Assembly (NCBI GenBank): GCA_023415235.1 | Contig: JAEZLP010000020.1 | Coordinates: forward strand, 1-45,085 | Origin: Bacillota bacterium | GTDB lineage: Bacteria; Bacillota; Clostridia; Peptostreptococcales; Anaerovoracaceae | Direction of reading: 5' to 3' | Length of the DNA stretch: 45,085 bases | In this document: positions 8,963-17,317 of the stretch, in pieces | Position numbering within the stretch: position 1 is the stretch's first letter | Layout of the letters: each line of letters opens with the position of its first letter | Made by a program: the position numbers and the translations under genes | Notes under the pieces: model-generated | The model's database searches: none | Seen by the model: the letters and a program-made list of their open reading frames with translations, nothing else | Told to the model about the DNA's origin: nothing

Positions 8963-10476
8963 TTCTTTACTCTCAACATAAGCATTATTTTATCGATTGT
9001 GTTTATCAGATCAGCACGGTCATATATGAAACTAATCAAGGAAACAACGAGAAAAGAAAAAATTGTCACAGCGAAAGAATTGCTGATCCATTCCAAATAA
9101 TTCTTGGGAGCGATAGGAATCCACTTAAATGGCAAGCATACGATTAATAAACTTATAAAAACCCTAACAAACCTAAAATAAGTTACTTTGGCCGGTAGAT
9201 TGGTTATGTTTTGGGGAATAAAAAATAACAGGTCAATGTCCCGATAAATATTAGATAATATTGATGCAATCAATACCCCCTCAATGCCGAAGTATAGGGC
9301 TAAGATTATTCCCGCAATTATAATAATAGAAGCTTGAATAGTTGACTGAATTCTTGTCTCTCGATACATCCCTGCAGAAATGACAAGCATTCCTTGAGGC
9401 GTTTTTAAATTATACAATAATCCATTCAGTACAAATAAAAATCCAATCAATGGAACATTATAATTGACATCCGTAATTCCTGAAGTGTATAGCTGTATGA
9501 AAGGCATTATGGTTACAAATGAAACTGAATATACAATCGTAATCAGGAAGTAGTATGCAAATTCAAAGATGCGATATGAGGATTGTAATGTTTTCTGCTC
9601 TTTTCTTGCAATAACATTTCCGAATGAAGCGGATAATCCATTTACAAAAATATCCAGTATGCCACTTATACCCATGAGCACTAAATTAAAAACCGAATAT
9701 ACGCTAACCAGTTTTAGGTCTCCGACCAGTAAAGTAAGGAGAATTATCGGGGCTCCGCTTTGAATAACTCCGAGAAGCTGTAGATACAGTGCATCCCATC
9801 GTTTGTTTAATGCTTCTTCACTGGGTATATCCTTATAATCGATGAATTTATATTTCAGCTTAACATATATCATTAGGATAACGGATCTTAGTAATATTGA
9901 AAGCAAGGCAACAAGTCGTAATATCACAATATTAACTCTCAAATTCCCCAATATTACAATGATCACGGTATTAATAACTATATGTACCATTGAGGCTAGT
10001 GAAACAACATACATTTTTTGGTCTGCTGTTAAAAGAACTCTGTACTTCGCCATTGTAAAAAATTCTAATGCACCATTGACGCCGAGTATTAATACAAGAA
10101 GACCAACGGTGACTGAAGATAGTGTCTTCGTTTCAATCAACATAGGAAATATAATAGCTAGTCCAAGTGTTAATGACACAAATATATAACCTGATTGAAT
10201 ATAGAATTTATTAGCTGCAGATACAACACCATTTATCGTCTTATGGTCGTTATCTGCTAGCGGTTTATAAAGTGCATATATAGCAGCACCAGATAAACCG
10301 GCTTCCACCAGGCTGAAATAAGCTATGAATTGACTTATTGACGAAATCAATCCATTTATCTCTGACCCATAGAATATCAACATCACCTTAGGGGTTATAA
10401 AACCGGCAATCATAACGATTATCTGATAGAATGCAGTTACGATTAAATTATTAAAAAACTTTTTTGTACGATTCAA
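8959..10476 (-). CDS. wzx: Wzx-type polysaccharide flippase (MOP superfamily)
   Basis: Polytopic membrane protein of 505 aa with about 12-14 hydrophobic helices spread over its length. It is predicted to flip the undecaprenyl-diphosphate-linked repeat unit across the membrane. The N-terminus (FNNLIVTAFYQIIVMIAGFI, then TPKVMLIFYGSEINGLISSI) matches the opening of polysaccharide-export MOP transporters. The call is supported by length, topology and its position between the wzy polymerase and modification genes. It overlaps the downstream Fe-S gene by 4 nt and starts 54 nt after wzy ends. Wzx sequences are poorly conserved, so substrate specificity cannot be inferred. Confidence 0.85.
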   Translation of the reverse strand: MNRTKKFFNNLIVTAFYQIIVMIAGFITPKVMLIFYGSEINGLISSISQFIAYFSLVEAGLSGAAIYALYKPLADNDHKTINGVVSAANKFYIQSGYIFVSLTLGLAIIFPMLIETKTLSSVTVGLLVLILGVNGALEFFTMAKYRVLLTADQKMYVVSLASMVHIVINTVIIVILGNLRVNIVILRLVALLSILLRSVILMIYVKLKYKFIDYKDIPSEEALNKRWDALYLQLLGVIQSGAPIILLTLLVGDLKLVSVYSVFNLVLMGISGILDIFVNGLSASFGNVIARKEQKTLQSSYRIFEFAYYFLITIVYSVSFVTIMPFIQLYTSGITDVNYNVPLIGFLFVLNGLLYNLKTPQGMLVISAGMYRETRIQSTIQASIIIIAGIILALYFGIEGVLIASILSNIYRDIDLLFFIPQNITNLPAKVTYFRFVRVFISLLIVCLPFKWIPIAPKNYLEWISNSFAVTIFSFLVVSLISFIYDRADLINTIDKIMLMLRVKK

Positions 10477-10530
10477 TATTCGCTCCTATCTCCACACATG
10501 AATATTTCTACTTTTTTGGAGTTTATAATT

Positions 10531-11802
10531 CTAGTTTACCGATAGGCCTTTGCATTGAGCTCTGCCCACTAATTTATTTTCTCTATCGGTATATATTTCA
10601 ATGCTTTTCCGTTTTATTACTATTTTTATAGAAAGCATCATGGATACGGCTGTAATATATATATAAAACTCTACCGCGCTATATAAGGGATTTCCAGTTA
10701 ATCCATATAAAATAAACCAAATTTGTGTATATAGTGAATATGTAAGAATAATTCCCATTTGTTTATGTTCTCTAATTTTTTTTATAAAGAATAATCTAAT
10801 GGTCTTTACTAAAGAAGTAATAAACAACAAGATGAAAAGGGAAAATCCTACTATCCCAGTTTCCGCTATTAACTGTAAATAAATATTATGTGCATCATAT
10901 GCTTCCATATTCCCAATTCTATGGTAGTATTTGTCAAAGTAATCCGAAAATGTTCCCATCCCTATTCCAAATATTTTGTTATGCTTCCATATATCAATTG
11001 CTGCGTGCCAAAAATAAATCCGTCCATTAAAGGTAGTGTCGGCTGAGTATTCATTTAACCTATACACAAGTTCCCGCGCCTCAGGAAAAATCAAATAAGC
11101 TAAGCCAATAATGCAAATCAGACAAATACTCAATAGAATGAATTTACGCTTTTTCCCTTTCCCACTTGTTGTTATGTAAATAACAAAATAACCAAATAAA
11201 GCAATAAAGCTGAGCATTCGTTTCCCACTCATAAATAATGCAATAAAAACAAAGACTAATCCGATGACATTGAGATAACTTTTTTCATAATAGTATTCAG
11301 CTAAATATATCCCCACTGTTAACGACATTAATATACCTGCATATTGAAAGTCACCCACTAAACCACCCGATCGCGCTCCATAGAAAATTGTTGTTGTAAT
11401 AATAGAAACTGCAACAATTAAAGCATAATATTTGCATATTTTAATGATCTGATAATTTATCTCAATTTGGGAAATAAAAATGAGAAATAGTGAATAAGCA
11501 ATAAATCTATATATAAATACAAGGCTTGTAGTGCATGAATATGAGTGTTTCAATACTGCAAGCATATAGAAAATAATGATAACGGTAATTAATACTGGTA
11601 AAGTATCAATTTTGTTAATATTGGATGATTTTTTAATTTCTTTAATTTTTGTCGTTAAAAAAAGTAGAAATATCATTACACATTCTAATTCCATAACGTA
11701 ATTAGATATAAATGTTGATCCACTATACATTACCAATACAAATAAAAAAATATATATTCTTGTTACCCATCCCAATTGTTGGTGCTTATCAACCACGATC
11801 AT
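10531..11802 (-). CDS. wzy: Wzy-type polysaccharide polymerase / O-antigen ligase family
   Basis: Integral membrane protein of 423 aa with about 10-12 hydrophobic segments and one large extracytoplasmic loop. The loop ends in the Wzy_C/O-antigen ligase pattern FGIGMGTFSDYF ... YDAHNIYLQLIAETGIVGFS, around residues 275-320. In a Wzx/Wzy locus this is the polymerase that joins repeat units on the outer face of the membrane. It lies between the pyruvyl transferase gene (13 nt) and wzx (54 nt). It is very AT-rich, like the other serotype genes here. A WaaL-like ligase is the alternative, but a Gram-positive locus makes the polymerase more likely. Confidence 0.83.
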   Translation of the reverse strand: MIVVDKHQQLGWVTRIYIFLFVLVMYSGSTFISNYVMELECVMIFLLFLTTKIKEIKKSSNINKIDTLPVLITVIIIFYMLAVLKHSYSCTTSLVFIYRFIAYSLFLIFISQIEINYQIIKICKYYALIVAVSIITTTIFYGARSGGLVGDFQYAGILMSLTVGIYLAEYYYEKSYLNVIGLVFVFIALFMSGKRMLSFIALFGYFVIYITTSGKGKKRKFILLSICLICIIGLAYLIFPEARELVYRLNEYSADTTFNGRIYFWHAAIDIWKHNKIFGIGMGTFSDYFDKYYHRIGNMEAYDAHNIYLQLIAETGIVGFSLFILLFITSLVKTIRLFFIKKIREHKQMGIILTYSLYTQIWFILYGLTGNPLYSAVEFYIYITAVSMMLSIKIVIKRKSIEIYTDRENKLVGRAQCKGLSVN

Positions 11803-11815
11803 GTTAAGCTCCTTG

Positions 11816-12898
11816 TTAATTAACTATGCTGTTTAAATACTCCAATGCTTTATTTCTTTCAATAGAAATTAGAAAATTTGGCTCATTATAATCAATCTCA
11901 TCTATCGAATAATATTCACTTTCATTCGAAAATAATCTTTTATTAAGATTTAGCGTATCTAGTAATGTTATTAATCGCGAATTCTTCTCATCGTTCTTGG
12001 TATCAACTTGTGCATAGAATTGTTTATTAAATATTATTGCTAGTGATATTCCATGGAATGAATCAGAAACTACATATGTTGCTTCTTTAATTAATCCTAA
12101 GAATTCTTCAACTCCAGCAGAATATATTATTTTTGTTTTGATCGGGGCTATTAAGTTATTTTGAATTGTTAATATTTTGTGACCAGTCTTTTTTGAAATT
12201 TCATTTGCGATATGATATACCTTTTTTTCATTTAAACAATAAATTAATATATACTTTTCCTCTATTTTGGGTTTTTTTGCAAGAGTGTTCCAAATACTTT
12301 TATCTATCAGAAATACGGGATCTAGCAAACATTCTGGCCTATAATTTATTAATGAATAAACAATATCTTGTCCATCTTTCTCTCTTACCGAGATATTCAT
12401 AAAGTTTGACAACAAATTTTTATAATCATTACTTAAATTACTTGGTATCTTTTTTAAGCCGAAACTTGCAGCATAAGAGTTTTTTTGCATTTTTGTTAAT
12501 GCGAAATTTAAAAAATAATTTTTGTCAAAATTTGTTATCTCGTAATTCCATACTTGATCACTACCAACAATATATCTGTCGAATAGCTGGTTTACCTCTA
12601 TAATATTATCTTTATTGTATTTATTTGGTGATAAAGAGATATACCGAGCAATAAATTGATTAAATTTTCTTTTCTTATTGATTCGAAAAGGGTAATGTAT
12701 TATACCTGATAAAACTCCTTTGAAAGATTTAGTATACAGTCTAAACGGTTTATATGCTTGTTCAATTGCTTCACTGTTGTAATCTATTACTTTGCAATCT
12801 GCACCCAATTCTTTTATTTGAGTTTGTAAGGCGAATGTTTGCAAAACAGCTCCATAGTTTATAGCTCTGTGAAATGTTAAAATACCTATTTTAATCAT
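11816..12898 (-). CDS. Polysaccharide pyruvyl transferase family protein
   Basis: A 360-aa protein that starts MIKIGILTFHRAINYGAVLQ, the typical opening of this family (GT-B-like fold). A second family block is AGVEEFLGLIKEATYVVSDSFHGISLAIIF with the conserved SDSFHG. It should transfer pyruvate from phosphoenolpyruvate to a sugar hydroxyl pair, forming a ketal, on the cytoplasmic side. Its partner in many genomes is the F420-beta-like Fe-S protein, found here four genes on. It lies between a GT4 gene and wzy in the AT-rich cassette. Some members of the domain family transfer other groups, so pyruvylation is probable rather than proven. Confidence 0.88.
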   Translation of the reverse strand: MIKIGILTFHRAINYGAVLQTFALQTQIKELGADCKVIDYNSEAIEQAYKPFRLYTKSFKGVLSGIIHYPFRINKKRKFNQFIARYISLSPNKYNKDNIIEVNQLFDRYIVGSDQVWNYEITNFDKNYFLNFALTKMQKNSYAASFGLKKIPSNLSNDYKNLLSNFMNISVREKDGQDIVYSLINYRPECLLDPVFLIDKSIWNTLAKKPKIEEKYILIYCLNEKKVYHIANEISKKTGHKILTIQNNLIAPIKTKIIYSAGVEEFLGLIKEATYVVSDSFHGISLAIIFNKQFYAQVDTKNDEKNSRLITLLDTLNLNKRLFSNESEYYSIDEIDYNEPNFLISIERNKALEYLNSIVN

Positions 12899-12933
12899 AT
12901 GTATCCTTCCTATTGTTATAGCATACTACCGTC

Positions 12934-14007
12934 TTATATATATAAGCTTCGTAGTTTATTAACTACCCCTTCGATTGAATAATTTTCATTGCCGTATTTA
13001 TATGCTTTCTCTACTAACTCTTTATTGTCAGAATCTATCATACTATTTATCTTGTTCATTAAATCTAAATAATTTCCTTTTTCAAATAAGATTCCATACT
13101 CATCATCGCCTATAATCTCTTTTGGTCCATCAATATTGCTTGCTATCACTGGAGTTCTTGATATAAGCCCTTCTAGTATTGCAATCCCAAACCCTTCCTC
13201 TCTAGAAGGCAATACCAATATATCAGCAGTCTCTAATAATGAGGGGACATGATTACAATTACCATAAAAGATAACTTGTTTTTCCAAATTTAGCTCTTGA
13301 ACTTGCTTTTTTAATTCGTTTAAATAGTCATTTTCTTCAACTGGGGGGGCTCCAATAAGTAAACATTCAAAATCGTCCCTTATTTTTCTTAACTCTCCGA
13401 GAGCATATAAAAGAATGTCCTGACCTTTAATCGGTGGTTCCAGTCTTGCCACACACACAATTCTTCTTTTTGTTTTGTCTCTATTTTTTTTACCTGAAAA
13501 CTTTGAAATATCAATTCCGTTATATACGATCTCTATTTCCATTGCTCTATTTTTATTAACAATTTCTTTTTTAACTGCTTTTGAAATAGCAATTATTTTA
13601 TATAGTAATAGGTTGTGGATAATCACATCAGCCTTTGACATATTAGAATAAGTACTTGTAGCATGTACCGTATATACTAGTTTTAATTTTGGAGACATCA
13701 TTTTTGCTAATATAGAAAGACGTACTGCTTGATTGCTATGACAGTGAAGTATTTCAATTCCAAATTTCTTAATAATACTATTTAGTTCAATTACATATTT
13801 AATCTTTTTACCATGAATAGGCCTTTCTAATTTTATTATTCTATTACTTGCTATATTTAATTTATCTATCAATAGTGGATCGTAATTATTATTGACAATA
13901 CATAAAAACACGTTATCATATTCAAAATGCCATTTATTTAAAATATCAATAATTAGGTGTTCAATGCCGCCATTATTGAGTGAAAAAACTACATGCATTA
14001 TATTCAT
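12934..14007 (-). CDS. Glycosyltransferase family 4
   Basis: GT-B fold retaining glycosyltransferase of 357 aa acting on the cytoplasmic lipid-linked intermediate. The N-terminal acceptor-side motif is VVFSLNNGGIEHLIIDIL. The C-terminal donor domain (Glycos_transf_1) contains RRIVCVARLEPPIKGQDILL, and the EX7E motif in LPSREEGFGIAILEGLI followed by TPVIASN. Sugar donor and linkage cannot be read from sequence. It sits between a TupA-like gene (29 nt) and the pyruvyl transferase (35 nt). Base composition is very AT-rich. Confidence 0.9.
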   Translation of the reverse strand: MNIMHVVFSLNNGGIEHLIIDILNKWHFEYDNVFLCIVNNNYDPLLIDKLNIASNRIIKLERPIHGKKIKYVIELNSIIKKFGIEILHCHSNQAVRLSILAKMMSPKLKLVYTVHATSTYSNMSKADVIIHNLLLYKIIAISKAVKKEIVNKNRAMEIEIVYNGIDISKFSGKKNRDKTKRRIVCVARLEPPIKGQDILLYALGELRKIRDDFECLLIGAPPVEENDYLNELKKQVQELNLEKQVIFYGNCNHVPSLLETADILVLPSREEGFGIAILEGLISRTPVIASNIDGPKEIIGDDEYGILFEKGNYLDLMNKINSMIDSDNKELVEKAYKYGNENYSIEGVVNKLRSLYI

Positions 14008-14036
14008 AAAGCTTCCTCCGCATTTAATAACAAATC

Positions 14037-14948
14037 TTATTCAATTTCACTTAAATCTATCCAACTACCTAATAATAAGTCGTCATTATAGTCATCAAAA
14101 GAACAAAATCCAGCACTGTCAAAAAAAGTTATTTCACCAAAATACAATTTCCCTCTAATATCGTACCAATCAATTCTGACATGAGGCATTCCTTCTGATA
14201 GAATTCTTGATAAATCAATCATTTCATTAAATGACTGTGGTTTTGGAGTAAAATTCTCTGAGTTTTTATAACCACTTTGACAAATTGTCGTCTTTTCCCA
14301 ATTAATATCATAAAAGTCTTGAGTAGGATTATTTGAAAATATTCCTATAATAAGTTGAATGAGCTTTGGCTGTCCATTAAAACACATTACTTTATAATTA
14401 TTAATATCAACTCCTGGCTCCTCTTCCAAATATTGTTCGCATATTATTTTGGGTTTTACATTTTTATAAGGCCATTCCCTTCCAAACCAAAACCAATTTT
14501 TTCTCATCCATTTAGACATTTTCTTTCTTGTGGCTTTGATATTCAGATCATTTTTATTTGTACAAATAATATTACATCCTGAGCCATGCGTACATTTTAG
14601 TACAAACTGCTCTGGTAAATCATCGAAGCAAATATCATTCGGATTTTCCCAAATAAATGGAGATGCTAATGGGATTAAATAATCATTTCCAATTTTTTGA
14701 GAAATGTATTTTCTAACCTCATATTTATCTACTAAGCTTGGATAATATTGTTTTCTATTAAATAGCTTCAACCATTGAAGTTTTTCATTATAAGATTTTG
14801 CTGAAAATATATCCAATGCTTTTCCAAACTCAGCTTTATAAACTAGCCTTAAATAGGTAACATCATCCATCCATTTAAGATATCCTCTGCTGCCAAGAAA
14901 CTTAATAATCTTTAATGGATTATTAATATATGAGATTATCTTTTCCAT
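14037..14948 (-). CDS. TupA-like ATP-grasp ligase (second copy)
   Basis: Paralogue of the gene at 6773, 303 aa, with the same ordered blocks: SAKSYNEKLQWLKLFNRKQY, LPEQFVLKCTHGSGCNIICT, NNYKVMCFNGQPKLIQL, MPHVRIDWYD and LYFGEITFFDSAGF. The glutamate of the last block and the basic residues of the THGSG loop, thought to bind Mg-ATP in ATP-grasp enzymes, are kept. Predicted to ligate an amino acid or peptide to a sugar carboxylate or amine. The divergence between the two intact copies suggests two different substituents rather than redundancy. Its start overlaps the end of the GT4 gene at 14923 by 26 nt, giving translational coupling. Confidence 0.85.
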   Translation of the reverse strand: MEKIISYINNPLKIIKFLGSRGYLKWMDDVTYLRLVYKAEFGKALDIFSAKSYNEKLQWLKLFNRKQYYPSLVDKYEVRKYISQKIGNDYLIPLASPFIWENPNDICFDDLPEQFVLKCTHGSGCNIICTNKNDLNIKATRKKMSKWMRKNWFWFGREWPYKNVKPKIICEQYLEEEPGVDINNYKVMCFNGQPKLIQLIIGIFSNNPTQDFYDINWEKTTICQSGYKNSENFTPKPQSFNEMIDLSRILSEGMPHVRIDWYDIRGKLYFGEITFFDSAGFCSFDDYNDDLLLGSWIDLSEIE

Positions 14949-16104
14949 CGAACATCCCCATCTTACTATTTATAAAGTCTAAAATATTACTTGTACGATT
15001 ATTAATTGTTAATTTTTTTGCTTTTTCCAGACTACCGATTGATAAGGTTTTAAAGTATTCACTATCGAGTTTTAATATCTTTATAGCATCAACTAATTCA
15101 TCTACTTTATTGGGGTTAATAAGTATAGAACAAGATTTATCAAGTATGTCATAATTAAATGATAAATCTGAAGAAATAACTGGCAATCCACAGGCCAAAG
15201 CTTCAATAATTGCATTGCAGCAACCTTCATTTAACGTAGGTAATACAAAAAGATCTAATGCACTATAGAAGTATGGTAATTCATCATTTTCAACTTGTCT
15301 TGAGAAAATACATTTCGAACTTGTAGGATGTAACTTGCCTTTTCCAGCACAAGCGAATACAACGTCCTCCATTTGTTCTACCGCTTTTTCTAATCTCAAA
15401 ATTCCTTTTCTATGATCAAAGCTGCCTACAAATCCAACTATAAACTTATCTTGTGGAAAACCATATTTTTTTCTTGATTCTATCTTATTTCTTGGAAAGA
15501 ATCTTTCTGTACGATATCCATTAGGGAATATTCCTATTACATCCTCTTTTACTGCGTCGACTGATAATAGCATCTCTTTGTTTTGTGTTGATACAGCAAT
15601 AATACCTGAAAGGGTGCTGAGTTCCTTTTTTACTTTTTGGGGCCCGAATTCATTTATTGTTTTAAAAGTTGCTTCACCATGAGCCATAAAAGAAGGGATG
15701 TTATATTTTCTTCCTATCCTTGCTGCAGCTATCCCGGCAGGAGTTACAAAATGTCCATAGACCACATCTGGCTTCTCATCCATTTTGGCAATTATCTTAG
15801 CAACTGCTTTTGTAAACAAACTAGTGGTAAGCGGGGCAGGGCTCTTCCCGAAGATTTTGTGAGCTTGACCAAACCCAATAAATTTTGGTTGATATATAGT
15901 AACCTTATTGTTGTTTTCCGTTATTTCTACTTTTTTCTCTGGGAAAGACCAATACCTGGGATTAATATTGATTGGTAAGGGACATATTACAGAGCATTCA
16001 ACCCCTTTATCTGCCATAGACCAAGCCAATTGCTGAACAAAAACGAGGGCATTGGGTTCTATTGGATTGGGGTATTTATTAACGATAATACATATACTCT
16101 TCAT
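14923..16104 (-). CDS. Glycosyltransferase family 4 (second GT4)
   Basis: GT4 enzyme of 393 aa. The N-terminus MKSICIIVNKYPNPIEPNAL and the acceptor-domain block YGHFVTPAGIAAARIG are typical of capsule and teichuronic-acid-type GT4 proteins. The donor domain has FVGSFDHRKGILRLEKAVEQ, and the EX7E motif in LPTLNEGCCNAIIEALACG followed by LPVISSD. The start has GGAGTG just upstream, within the tail of a decayed TupA-like gene. It overlaps the downstream TupA-like gene by 26 nt. Specificity is unknown. Confidence 0.9.
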   Translation of the reverse strand: MKSICIIVNKYPNPIEPNALVFVQQLAWSMADKGVECSVICPLPININPRYWSFPEKKVEITENNNKVTIYQPKFIGFGQAHKIFGKSPAPLTTSLFTKAVAKIIAKMDEKPDVVYGHFVTPAGIAAARIGRKYNIPSFMAHGEATFKTINEFGPQKVKKELSTLSGIIAVSTQNKEMLLSVDAVKEDVIGIFPNGYRTERFFPRNKIESRKKYGFPQDKFIVGFVGSFDHRKGILRLEKAVEQMEDVVFACAGKGKLHPTSSKCIFSRQVENDELPYFYSALDLFVLPTLNEGCCNAIIEALACGLPVISSDLSFNYDILDKSCSILINPNKVDELVDAIKILKLDSEYFKTLSIGSLEKAKKLTINNRTSNILDFINSKMGMFDGKDNLIY

Positions 16105-16110
16105 CTTTCA

Positions 16111-16301
16111 CTCCACTTTTCAAAGGCAGCTTCAGCCAACTTCCCATCTTTTTATCGAATTCAAGAGGTTTGATTTTTCCGAATCCAGCCCCTTTTGTAA
16201 AAATCAATTCTTCAAAATTGATTTTCCCGTGAGTATAATAGAAATACACCAGAACATGAAAGAAGTTTTCCGATAAGTGATCCGTGAGTGACTTTAATAA
16301 C
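16111..16301 (-). pseudogene. Remnant of a third TupA-like ATP-grasp gene
   Basis: The gap between pssE and the GT4 gene encodes two family fragments in different frames. From 16301 one frame reads VIKVTHGS, identical to the central block of the intact gene at 6773. Starting just downstream, another frame reads HLSENFFHVLVYFYYTHG, then NFEELIFTKGAGFGKIKP and MGSWLKLPL. This aligns with the last 60 residues of the gene at 6773 (LSQDFAHVRVDFY ... GAGF ... MGEWIQLP). About 110 internal codons and the whole N-terminus are missing. It is therefore a deletion remnant, now serving as leader for the GT4 gene, whose start overlaps its last codons. Confidence 0.8.
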
Positions 16302-16305
16302 AGAT

Positions 16306-16785
16306 TTAACTGCTTTCAAGATAACTTTCAATACTGTCTATTATAGTCTTTGTATTAGAGTGATATCTTGTAAAATTCATATTTCTAACGGTATTTATTC
16401 TTTCACCCAATTTGTCGAGTTCTTCACATGCGCAGACTATTTCCATGTCTGAAAATTGTTCCAATAATTGCAACTGGTGATCATCAACATGCTCACCATA
16501 TTTGGCAAGCCTTGGAACTACTATTGCCTTTTTTCCGTTTTTAACAGCCTTTATTATTGTAGCTGTACCTCCGTGAGTTATAACAATTTCGGAGTTTGTT
16601 ATAGCTGATTCGAATTCATCTTTGTTCAGATACTCTTTAAATTTATAATTGATTGGCTTATAATCGCTACAGCCAATCTGCGCAAAAATTTCCTCATTCA
16701 ACACTCCGCCTGTAACAAGTTCATCTATCTTCTGAAGAAGGCGATTAAACTGAAATTTCTGAGAGCCCACTGTAACAAAAATCAC
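16306..16785 (-). CDS. PssE/CpsG-type glycosyltransferase subunit (GT28 C-terminal domain)
   Basis: One half of a split glycosyltransferase: the C-terminal, donor-nucleotide-binding domain of the GT28/MurG type, about 159 aa. Blocks seen are IFVTVGSQKFQFNRLLQKID, FAQIGCSDYKPINYKF and the HGGTATI loop in EIVITHGGTATIIKAVKNGK, then VPRLAKYGEHVDDHQLQL. I prefer the GTG at 16785 because it gives the family-typical MIFVTVG opening and places AGAGGTGG 5-6 nt upstream; a TTG six bases earlier is possible. It follows its partner PssD by 18 nt. In pneumococcal and rhizobial relatives the pair adds a sugar to the lipid-linked first residue. Confidence 0.88.
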   Translation of the reverse strand: MIFVTVGSQKFQFNRLLQKIDELVTGGVLNEEIFAQIGCSDYKPINYKFKEYLNKDEFESAITNSEIVITHGGTATIIKAVKNGKKAIVVPRLAKYGEHVDDHQLQLLEQFSDMEIVCACEELDKLGERINTVRNMNFTRYHSNTKTIIDSIESYLESS

Positions 16786-16803
16786 TTGCAACCACCTCTG
16801 TTT

Positions 16804-17277
16804 TTAATAAATCCCACCCTTAAAAATTGCGTTAGGGAAAATTCTTAACATATCTTCCCATTGAACATAGAATTGATCTGCAAATTTATATAAAAATTTG
16901 CCGCTCAGTGTAGCAGATTTGACTTTAGCAAAAGATTCAATGTATATAAGCTTCTTTCCAAACAGTTTTGCAATCAAACACATCGGGATCATCGCAAGAA
17001 CACCTGTAGTTATTACACAATCTGGATTTTCTTTAAAATGAATTTTTAAAGAATAGAGTGTATTTATTATCATTTTTGGAATAACTGAAGGTTCTTTTCG
17101 ATTTACTTGTTTTATGTAGTAGGTATTTATCCCTTCAATCTCATTTGTATAATTAGTCTTTTCTGTAATAATAAAACATTCATACTTCTCCATTAATGGC
17201 CTTAGCATCAGTAATTGTTCATAATGTCCTCCAGACGATGCTGCAAAGCAAATTTTTTTAGATATAACTTTGTTCAT
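16804..17277 (-). CDS. PssD/CpsF-type glycosyltransferase subunit (Alg14-like)
   Basis: Membrane-anchoring, acceptor-binding half of the split glycosyltransferase (Alg14 family), 157 aa. The glycine-rich opening is ICFAASSGGHYEQLLMLRPL. A hydrophobic anchor lies around ITTGVLAMIPMCLIAKLFG, followed by KKLIYIESFAKVKSATLSG. GAGGTG lies 6-8 nt upstream of the ATG at 17277, so I prefer it to the in-frame GTG at 17286. It comes right after the initiating phosphotransferase, consistent with the pair adding the second sugar. Confidence 0.88.
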   Translation of the reverse strand: MNKVISKKICFAASSGGHYEQLLMLRPLMEKYECFIITEKTNYTNEIEGINTYYIKQVNRKEPSVIPKMIINTLYSLKIHFKENPDCVITTGVLAMIPMCLIAKLFGKKLIYIESFAKVKSATLSGKFLYKFADQFYVQWEDMLRIFPNAIFKGGIY

Positions 17278-17317
17278 TTTTATCACCTCAAGGGTAGTAA
17301 ATTACACTAAACTTGCA

